Assembly (NCBI RefSeq): GCF_000142905.1
Contig: NW_013657631.1
Span: forward strand, 5,360 to 44,316
DNA from: Thecamonas trahens ATCC 50062
Taxonomy: Eukaryota; Apusozoa; Apusomonadida; Apusomonadidae
DNA: 38,957 bases
Direction of reading: 5' to 3'
A model generated the notes under the pieces. The model saw only the letters and a program-made list of their open reading frames with translations. It did not search any database and had not been told where the DNA came from. This document shows, piece after piece, positions 18,483 to 28,200 of the stretch; position 1 is the stretch's first letter; each line of letters starts with the position of its first letter. A program made the translations under genes and the position numbers.

Positions 18483-21400
18483 ATGTTGCAACGTTGGCGT
18501 CGTAGTCATTGCCGTCGTCGGCTTGGACTGGTCAACCTCACACGCCTCGTTGGAATACTACTCATGCTCACATGGCTGCCAAGTACTTGCTCGACACCTG
18601 TTTTTACCGGATCATCTTCGCTCATTCATTACCTTCAGTTTATGGGTCGAGCATCAGCTATGAGATCTGGTGTTGATACCAGTTGGTCGCCGTCACTCTC
18701 GCCTCTACATGGCACTGACGTGGTCTCGACGCTCCTCTCACTCGACGCAACCTCATCATTACCTGGCATTGCTCTGCCTGATAACTTTGATCTTGTTGGC
18801 GCCCTGGAGGTTGAAGTCGGAAATGCTCCACAAATGCTCCAATTACGATGTCCTGCGCCACTCGATGGCGCAGTTTGCACCGAGACCATCGTCGGCGTGC
18901 CGGTCACCGCCTCGGTCCTTGTTCCGGCTGCAAACTTGGCTGGCCTCGGTAACGCCATTACCCTCTCCCCGGAACTCCTCATTGCCATGTGGTCCGGCGA
19001 GGTCACCCGCTGGGACTCGCCGCTCATTGCCGCGCTCAACCCTGGCATCATCCTCCCGCGCGAGAGCATCATCGTCGTCGCCCCGCCTTCGGGTGTTGCT
19101 GATCGCGTCCTGGGCGAGATCGCCTACCGCCAAGCTGGTGGCGCTCTTTCCATCGCCAACGCCACCCTCGCTCCAACTCGCACCGCGCGACGCGGAGTCT
19201 CAGAAGTGGAGGCCGCAAAGACCGTCGCGAGCATCCCCTACGCACTCACTTTTATCTCGTCCGAGGAGTTTTTCGGCGGCAAGCACGAGGGCGTCCTCGA
19301 CGTCCCTCGCATTGCCACTCCGCGCGGCTCCGCAGTCTCTCTCTCCGAGGCTTCAGTCCGCATCGCCGTCGACACCGTCGGCGGGCCCACCATCTCGCCG
19401 CTCCTCTCCGCCGTCGACGACGGCTGGCCGCTCGTCTACTCAGAATGGGCTCTCTTTCCCTCCTCGCTCCGCGGCGTCTCGGAACGTCAGTGCGACGCTG
19501 TCTCGCTCGCCGTCATCAAGGTCGCAGACCTCGTCTCCAACCTCTTCTACGCAGACCGCGCCTGGGACTACGGCCACGCCGTCTTTCCTGTCGAGGTCCG
19601 GCAGTCGGCCGTCGAAACGCTCGCCACCATCACGTGCAACGGCAACCCGGCGCTCCGTCGCGAGTTTATCGTCTCGGGCTCGGGCAGCTCCCTCGCCAGC
19701 ACTCTCTACGGCAACGTCATGGCCCTCTACAATGCCCTTCTCGACACAAACATCCAGTACGTCGGCCTTGGCGTCGGTGCTGATGCCCTCCTCGATGGCT
19801 CGTCTGTCTTTGTCGGTGTCGACGCCCCTCTCGACCACAGGAGCAAGCTCGCCTCCAAGTCCATCAGTACCCTCGTCGTTCCGGCTTTTGCATCCTCCAT
19901 CACCCTACCCTACACCATCCACTATCCGCCTGCCGCCCCGCCGCTCCCGGCACTCGTCCTCTCGCGCTCTGTCGTCGCAGACATTTTCCTCGCCCGTATC
20001 ACCTCCTGGTCCGATCCGGCCATCGCCGCCCTCAACCCCGTCCTCGCTCCCTGGCTCCCAAACTCTACCATCTGCGTCTGCATCTACTCGCAGCCGAACG
20101 GAATGACCTCGGTCTTTACCGAAGCGCTCGCCGCCTTCTCGCCAGACTGGGCCTACCTCTACGGCTCCACGAGCTACATGCCGCCTGGCCAGTGGCCTGG
20201 CGAGACTGATGCGACCGCGTGCATCCTTCGTGCCGACGACGCCACCTCGGTTGCCCGTGCCATCGCAGGCTCAACATCAGCCATCGGGTTTGTCACCCGC
20301 TCCGTCGCTGCTGCCTCTCAACTCGACATGGTCTCACTCATCAACCGCGCCGGCAACACCGTCCGCGCCGCCGCCGCCACCGTCGCCGCTGCTGCAGACG
20401 ACTCGGCCAACGACGAGCCCGAAGTCCCGCACCTCCCGCTTGTCCACTCCATCGTCGACCGCCCCGCCGCAGACGCATGGCCCATCTCCACGTTTACCTA
20501 CTTTGCCATCGACGGCGACGCGCCCGCAGACGGCCGCTGCGCTGAGCGCCGCGTCTTTGCCGAGTTCCTTGTCTGGATGCTCACCTCGCCCGACGCCTGG
20601 CGCCTCACCGCCTCACTCTCTTTCTCCCCCTCTCCAACACGACTGCCTTTCCCGCCCTCGGCGCCCTCGGTGCAGCCCGCTGTGAAGGCAAGCCGCTCCT
20701 CGACGTCTGCTCGCCCACCGCCTACCCCGTCCTCGCCTCTTGCAACTCGCCCGCTGCTCCACCGCCGCCCGCCATCTCCACCATTGGCTACGTCCTCATC
20801 TTTGTCGCCCTCGCCGTCGTCGTCGTTCTCACCACTGCCGCTGTCTTACTCGTCCGCATGCGCAACCGACTCGTTGTCTCGCTCGACGTCGACGAAGACA
20901 TCGTCGTCGCCATGGACGAAGTCGAAATCATCGGCTCTCTCGGCACCGGCTCGTTTGGCACCGTCTACACCGGCCGCTGGCGTGGCACCACCGTCGCCGT
21001 CAAGCACATGCATGGCCTTGACGACTCGTCCACCCTCCTCGTCGACTTTGTCTCGGAGGCATCCGTCCTCATGAAACTCCGCCACCCGAACATCGTCCTC
21101 TTTATGGGCATCATGCTCGATCCGGCCGCACTCGTCACCGAGTACGTCATCCATGGCTCGCTCTTCTCTGTCCTTCACGACTACGACTACAACCTCGAGA
21201 CAAACTGCATCCTCTGGTGGGCCCACGCCATCGCCATCGGCCTCGACTTTCTCCACCAGTCCGGCATCATCCACCGTGACATGAAGTCGCTCAACGTCCT
21301 CCTCGACGCCGGCTGGGTCCCCAAAATCGCAGACTTTGGCCTCGCATCGGCAAAGAGCCACTCAGGCTCGTCGGCCTCGCGCAAGGCGCACCGCATCTTT

Positions 21401-23871
21401 GCCCGCAAGCTCAAGGACCTCCGCGCCGCCCGTCCCATCGCCACCACCGCCACTGCCTCGGGCACCATCGTCCGCTTCGACACCTCGTATGGTGCCAGCG
21501 GGGATCGCAGCGACCGCCTGAGTGGCATCCAGCTCGACACCGTGCCCTCGTCCGGCACACGCAACTCGTCCGGCACACACGGCTCCGCCGGCCGCTCCTC
21601 GGGCCACAACGCCGCCTCGGGCAGGTCCATCGACACAAACCTCGGCTCGCTCCTCTGGGCCGCGCCTGAAATCCTCAAAGACGGCGCTTCTGCCGCCTCA
21701 CAAGCCTCAGACGTCTACTCCTTCGCTATCACAGCCTGGGAAATGCTCACCCGCTGCGAGCCGTACGCCGGGACAAACCCGGTCGCTGTCGCCATGGACG
21801 TCGCCCGCGGTGTCCTCCGTCCCGCCCTCTGCCTCGTTCCCGAGCACGCCTCCTCCATCGTTCCCATCATCGTCGCCGCCTGGCACCAGGACCCGCTCGA
21901 GCGCCCATCATTTGCAGAGCTTGCCACTCAACTCGCCGCATGCTACGCCCGCCCCGCCGTTGTCCTCCCGTCCAAGACCACAGTTCCGCGCGGCCTCGTC
22001 ATCGCCGCTCGCGTTTCCTGCACCCTCGCAAAGGCCAAGCTCCTCGAAGACCCAGACTCGGTCCGTGAGCTCCTTCTCGCCTTTCACACCGCGCTCGCCA
22101 CAGCCGCTGGCCTCGCCACCGTCAAGATTGCAGAGTCGGGCGTCGCTGACGTCGTCCTCATCTGCCAGGTCGCCGCCCAGTTTGCCTGCTTTGCGCAGCG
22201 CTTCCTCTCGGACATGTCCGTCTACGGCGGCGTCTGTCTTGTCGCCGCCATGGGACGCCTCGACTTTCGCCCCACAACCGTCGACGAGACCTCGTCCCAA
22301 CACTTTGTATTCAAGGGCGATGTCGTGCGCGAGCTCAACGCTCTCGCAAGCCTCCAGCCCGTCAAGCACGCCTCCACGGGCGTCTTTATTTCGCAAACCC
22401 TCGTGCCCGAGCTCCAAGGTGCCCTCGACGCCAACCCCAACGCGCTCCTCCACCTCACAGAGGCCGACGCTGTCGCAGACTCGGACATCGAGCCCATCGG
22501 GGTTGCCACCCTCTCGCTCTCCACCAACTCGATGCATCGCTCGTCCTCAAACTCCGCTCTCGGCCTCTCGAGCGAGCTTGCCGCAGGCGTGTCTGCCTCC
22601 GCCTCGCGCCCCCGCGCCCGCCGCCGTACCGCAGGCCACAGACTCACCATCGACTCGAGCTCCTCGCGCCGCCCCGCCGACGCCTCGTTTGACGGCCTCC
22701 GATCCTCACTCCCTGCCGTTCTCGACAAACCCGGCTTTGCCCGTGCACACTCGGCAGACCTCCCGCCGCCCCTCCTCGCCTCGTCAGTCGTCGGCCCCGA
22801 TCGCCTCTTCCGCGCCGCGCAATCCGATGTCAACGCCCTCCCCAGTACCGTCCCGTCATCGTCGGCCTGGTTCGACATCTCCATCCCCACCTCGGAGTTT
22901 GCCGCCGTCTCGGCCTCGATCGAGGGCACATCCAACCTCAACCCGGTCATCAACCGCGCCGCCTTTTCGCCCGAGCACTCGCCCCGCACCGCCCACACCT
23001 CAAGCGGCCGCATTGAGCTCTGCGCAGAGTCGACCACCTTTCTCCTCTCGGCCTACAGCATGAAGGCCATCGTCCAGTCCGGCAAGTTGGTCCATGTCTC
23101 CTCACACTCCAAGGCCTACGTCTCCACCTACCTGCACAAACCCGTCCTCGTCAAGCTCCTCCTCGACCAGGACGTCAAGCCGACCTCGCTCGTCACCTTT
23201 GTCACCGCGCTCGCCAAGCTCCTGTGGATCGCCCGCCAGGCCGAGCGCGGCTCCGTCGTCCCGCCCATCGCCGCCTGCTCCTTTGCGCCCTACATCGGCG
23301 TCGTCATGCCCTACGCACCGCTCGGCTCGCTTGCGGACCTCGCCTCCCCAAAGCTGTCCGTCGAGCGCTCCGCCGTCTTCCTCCGCAATGCTTCCATCGC
23401 CCTCGCAGACGCCCTTGCAGGTCTCCATCAGCTCGGTGGCGTCCATGGCTCACTCAAGCCTGCGAACGTCCTTGTCGCACACCCGACAGGCTCAAATGTC
23501 GCCCTCGCAGATGCATGCATAGCCACCATCCGCTCCTCGCTCTCCACCATGACCCTCACCCCAACCATCGCCTACCAGTCGCCCGAAGAGCTCTCCGGCG
23601 AGCCGCCCACCGCCGCCTCGGATGTCTTTGCTTTGCTTCCACCCTCTATCATCTCCTCGCAGGCACCGACGCATTTACAGGCGCCTCCGCCATCGAGCTC
23701 GCCTCGCACATCCGCACCGTCAACACCCCAGACCTCGCAGACTTTCCCGCACGGCTCATCCGTATCTTCCACTCGTGTTGGAAGGCGCTCCCCGCCGACC
23801 GCACAGACATGACTCACATCGCCCGCGTTCTCTGGACCTCTGAAGTCGAAGAGTACCAGCAGTTTGTGTGA
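18483..23871 (+). CDS. Receptor-type TKL kinase: two PstS-like ectodomains, TM, kinase, degenerate cyclase-like domain, pseudokinase (two frame breaks)
   Basis: Repairing one missing base near 20617 and one near 23629 gives a 1796-residue protein. A signal sequence (GILLMLTWLPSTCST) is followed by two tandem PstS/PBP-like domains, about 40-395 and 396-720. Each has the PstS hallmark (WSGEVTRWDSPLIAALNPG; FLARITSWSDPAIAALNP), and the second starts VSGSGSS. A membrane helix is at about 770-793 (YVLIFVALAVVVVLTTAAVLL). Kinase 1 is complete: GTGSFG, VAVK (Lys about 841), HRDMKSLN (Asp about 933), DFG (about 951), APE and DVYSFAITAWEML, with an insert of about 85 residues in the activation segment. 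Residues about 1170-1320 resemble a class III nucleotide cyclase whose metal-binding positions are lost. After a Ser-rich linker, kinase 2 has HGSLKPAN instead of HRDxKxxN and DAC instead of DFG, so it is a pseudokinase. A phosphate- or anion-sensing role is inference from the ectodomain family. Confidence 0.88.
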
Positions 23872-24583
23872 GGCAGTGGCCGCTAACCCTTGACGGTACA
23901 CTCGTTCCGGCGTCTTATCGCCCGTCTCAAAGAGAACAGCACAGTACATGACCCAAGCCCTCTCAACACTCCCCCGCTGCCGCCACTCGCCGGCCGATTG
24001 GCGTCGCATGGCCGCGCGCCCGTGATGCTACCCACCCCACAAGCGCCCATCTGCATGCCACGAGTTGCCATCGCAGTGACAAACCGAGACAAGCATGGCA
24101 ACAATCCTGTGGAGCGGCAGGCGCGATGCTTGAAGCGCTTGTCGTTGACAACAGCAAGCGCCACTGGGTGTGCGGCCGCTTAACCCCACCACGAAACCCG
24201 CCTTTCCGCCTCACTTCCACCAAATGGCTCCAAGCGCCGACCAAGCCGCAGAATGTGAGAAAAGCTACCACCTGCAAGGGGACTGCCTTACAATAACACA
24301 TCATTCCCTCGCTCACTCCCCACCGCCCATTGCCTTTGAACTGATACGATTGTCTTGCAGATCGTGGACACTGAGCATTGTGTGGCTCGGTACGTGAGTC
24401 GGCTGGCTGGTGTGCCCAGTGTCCCATCGACCACCAAAGTGTGACGTTTTGCAAACGGCACAAAGTTCGCATCACAACCAACAGCACAACCACACCGGTC
24501 ACTGCCAACACTCATCTATCTCCCACATCACACCCATCACAGAAACACTGCGTACTTCTCCCTCCCCCTCTTCTTGTGATACC
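23872..24583 (+). other. Intergenic/leader region with possible non-coding exons
   Basis: No frame here has the codon pattern of a gene. It does contain good plus-strand splice-like signals: a donor-like gtgaga at 24255, a branch/acceptor ctgatacgattgtcttgcag ending at 24360, a strong donor gtacgtgagt at 24390, and an acceptor cccatcacag ending at 24542. These would define a 29-base internal exon (24361-24389) and a leader exon ending at the ATG at 24584. So the next gene may have a spliced 5' leader. A tiny unrecognised gene is the alternative. Confidence 0.35.
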
Positions 24584-25222
24584 ATGACCGCCAGCAACAC
24601 CCCACAGCCGTCAAAAAAGACCACAAAGGTTCACGACCCGCGCAAGTTTGCGCCGAAAATCCACTACAACGTCGGTGTGACTTTCTCGCTCGAGGCTGAC
24701 GACAAGTCAGCTGTCATCATTCCTGCCGAGTGCAATCGAATCCTGCTGCAGAGTACGAGCGATGACCCCTCGACTTCCATGGCCAACGCACGATCATCCG
24801 GTCCCATCAATCTCAGGCTGGTCTCCATCGACGACAAGGTCTGGTTCTCGCTCAACAACACTCTTCCTCACTACGTCGTCCTTCCGGGTGCCGCAGAGCC
24901 TCTGGCCGCCGTCATGAGCACCGAGGCGCAGCGGCACTCTCGAAAGGTGGCCCTTGTTGGCTTTGTGGATGACGACGAGATTGGCTATCTCCGCTCCATC
25001 ACAGTCTGGATGAGCTTCGCAGACGCCGTCGTCATCACCGTTCGCAGACATCTTGCTACCAAGAACCCGAAAACAGGCCCGATCTCGACCGCCTCTGTCG
25101 CCATCGCCAACACGATCCTGTACACGACGGCTGCAGAAGACGACCACATCGAGCTGCCTGGCGCATCCACTACTACCGCCACAACAGCAACTGCTGCTGC
25201 TACATCATCACCGCCGAAATAG
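24584..25222 (+). CDS. Small protein of unknown function (212 aa)
   Basis: The ATG at 24584 (accatgacc) opens a 212-residue frame; earlier in-frame start codons lie in low-complexity leader DNA. After a Thr/Ser/Lys-rich tail comes a probably globular, beta-rich core of about 155 residues (KIHYNVGVTFSLEADDKSAVIIP, then VWFSLNNTLPHYVVLPG, then VALVGFVDDDEIGYLRSITVWMSF). It ends in a Thr/Ala-rich disordered tail (TTTATTATAAATSSPPK). It has no signal peptide or membrane helix, so it is probably cytosolic. Codon bias fits a real gene. I do not recognise a family. It is convergent with BLTP1, with 19 bases between stop codons. Confidence 0.75.
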   Translation: MTASNTPQPSKKTTKVHDPRKFAPKIHYNVGVTFSLEADDKSAVIIPAECNRILLQSTSDDPSTSMANARSSGPINLRLVSIDDKVWFSLNNTLPHYVVLPGAAEPLAAVMSTEAQRHSRKVALVGFVDDDEIGYLRSITVWMSFADAVVITVRRHLATKNPKTGPISTASVAIANTILYTTAAEDDHIELPGASTTTATTATAAATSSPPK

Positions 25223-25241
25223 CACTCGAGCTTGATTTAAA

Positions 25242-28200
25242 TCACTCGCCGAACCTCACTCGCCGCGCCTGCGCTGAGAGCTCAGCCGTCTGGTCAAGGG
25301 CGGCGCCAAGCGGCTCGCCCACAGAGCCAAAGATGGCTGACGGAATGGTGTCCACGCCACCGACTCCGATGAGTGAAAGAATGAACGAGATGTTGGGTGC
25401 AGACGCCATGTGCGCCGTCACGTTGCCCATCGCAGAGACTTGCGGGTGGAAGTGGAACCGCTCGCGGACCCGGAACGCCCGTTGCTCCCGACAGCAGCAG
25501 AAGCGGTTGCAGCCTCGCCTTCGCCATCTGAGCTGGAGAGGCCAAAGCCCTCGTCTGACGCCGCAAAGAATGCAGCCTCGTCGTCGTCGTCCGATCCGCG
25601 GCCGTGGGACCCGCTCCGCCCGCGCCGTGAGCGTCGCCGCCGCTGCTGCTTTCGCTTGCTCCCGGTCCGCGAGCCAAACTCGTCCGCGGACGACCACTCG
25701 TCGCCATCCGAAGACTCGTCGTCGGAGCCGCCATCGCCGCGCGCCTCGGCCGACCCGCTAAAGTTGCGCACAATGTTCATCAGGTGCTTGTACACCGCGC
25801 GCGAGGTGGCCACGGAAATCGGCCCACTGGGGAACCGCGAGTCAAAGTCGTACCACACCACACCGCCTTCGGGCGCCTGGTCCGTGTCCATCTCGATGTG
25901 GGCTGTTGGAATGCGGAAGACAGGCTGTGTCGATGCCGATGAGAGTAGCGTCTTGGCCGACACAGACTTGCTCCGCGACGCCGCGTACTGCATCGCAACC
26001 TCGCCCTTGCGCACATACACCACAAGCAGCCGCTTGTACGATCCGGCGACTCGCGGCTGTACAAGCTGCGCTTGGATCGACTGTGCTTGGATTCGGAGCC
26101 ACTGGTGGTCGCGGAGGCAGTCGTAGCCAAAAGAAACACGTTGGCACGCTGCACCACAACATGTAGCGATCCAATCCCGTGCTTGTCCGCTGGCTTCGGA
26201 TCCACCCCGCCTACTCCAATCCCGCTCGCGCTCTCGTTCCGCCCGAGCCCGCCCGCAGAGCCCGTCGCCTGCTTTGGATCAAGTGAGAAGGCCACGCCAC
26301 CGCTCCCGCCGCGGCCGTCGCCACTTGCGCCGCGGACACGCCGGCCCGACGCCAGCGCGTCCGCCACCAGCGAGCCCACCGCACCGGCAATGGTTGCCAC
26401 CGACCGCCCGGTCTCGGGCGATGCGTACAGCGTTAGGCCCTTGCACAGCACGCTCACGTCGACGTACACATAGCCGCCGGACCTAAAGTCGGCTGCTGCC
26501 GGCTGCGAGAGAATGTGCGGCAATGCATCGAGCGTGTCCACCAGCCGGTCGCGCCCGTGCACATACGTCGCACGCATCTCGCACTTGATCATTCGCTCCG
26601 TGTTGAACCAGAGGTCCGCATCGACCTGACGCACCGCTGCCCCCTGCACATGCACCACCTTGAGCTCAGTAGGCACTTCGACGCCCTGCGCTCCGCCAGG
26701 CGCGCGGTACTCGCGCTGAACCTTGACCTGCATGCCGCCGGCGCGCACCCGCCCTGACAGCTGGCCAGACTCGATTGTGTTGTTGGCCGCCATCACGCAC
26801 CGCTCCACAGACAGCGCAAGTGTAGATGGCAGTCGCGTTGCGAGCCCAGCCACAAGCCCGGAGACCTCGGTCTCGAGCATCGTCGACTGCAACGTCACCT
26901 GGACACGCCCCACCCGCGACCCAAGGTCCACAGATGTGTACCACTCGCGGATCCGCACCACGCTGGACCACGACGGCGCGCTGCTCCTTGTGGCGGCAGC
27001 AGCCACCGCCGCCGGAGTACCGTCTCGGGCGTCGGCCGCCTCTCGCCCGCCCTCGCTCGCTGCCAGTAACCCTGCACGCCAGCCGGCCGACCAGCTCTCG
27101 CCAAAGGCTACGGCCTCTTCGAGGTTCTTGCCGTTGACGTCAAGAAGAACGTTGGCCACGTCAACAACCCGCATAAACATGGCTCCGCCGTCCTCGGTGC
27201 GGAAGCCGTAGAATCGGCCCTCGTTGCCCGACAATGCGTCGAGCCGGAACCGGACGCAGTCTTCTGATCCGTACACGTGTCGGATCTGCATAGAGACAAA
27301 CTTGCACTTGACCGCCGTAGAGACCACCATCGTTGCGGGCTCGCCCTCGCTCTGGTCCTCGCTCCCGCTGCTTGCGCTGTCACTCTCGCCGAGCTCGTAA
27401 CCGCTGCTTCCGCTCAGGCCGCCGAGCGAGTACTCGTCGTCCGAACTCAGCTCCAGGCTCCCGCTCCCGCTCATCGCCACCGACGAGAGCTCGATCCCGA
27501 GTCCCAGCTCGCGCTCGTCCTCGTACTCGTACTCGTAGCCAAATCCGCTGCCGTCTCGGCTCGGCTTGGGCACACGCACCTTGATCCGCGGGTGGCCCGT
27601 GGCTCTCTTCTTCTGTCTCTGCTTCCGCCGCCTCCTCCGCCGCCGCCGCCGCTTTCGCCGCCGCCGAGCATCCGCCTCGCTCCCGCCCTCGCCCTCGCCC
27701 TGTCCGCGTGCGCTCAGCACCGTCGTCAGTACGTCGAGCTCAGCAAACTCGAGCTTGCACACCACATCCGCCGCAGGCCCGCAGTTGAGCGTCACCGAAC
27801 GCGGCTCGCAATGGACCAGGAGAGTGATCTCGGTCGCCATACCCTCGCTTCGCCTCACGTCTTGCACGTCCTTGTCCTCGTCCGCGGAGGCTGCCCTGGC
27901 CGCCACAGACGGCGCCCGGTCAGACATCTCGGCCAAAAACGTCGCGAGCCGCGGCGTGAGTACCACGTTCGACCTCTTAATGTCAATCTTGGCCGCCACC
28001 GCCGCGTGCGGCTTCCATGCCACCACGTACCGGCCCATCCCGTCTGGCCGCGCACGCTTCACGCTGTTGTGGTCGACAGAGTACCGCGCGAGCGTCTCCA
28101 GTGGTGGGAGCGTGATGAGCTGCGCCCCGGTCTCGTCCCAGCCCGGACCGGCAGTCCCCGGCGTGTTGGCCGAGCCACTGCCCAGCGCTCCGCGGCTCGG

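Noticed and set aside
23963-24511. Minus-strand 182-codon frame starting with a hydrophobic stretch
   Set aside because: No codon bias, irregular composition, overlaps splice-like signals of the plus strand; not convincing as a membrane protein.
23872-24583. tRNA or other small RNA gene
   Set aside because: I looked for a B-box-like GGTTCRANNCC with a matching cloverleaf and found none here or in the other intergenic stretches read.
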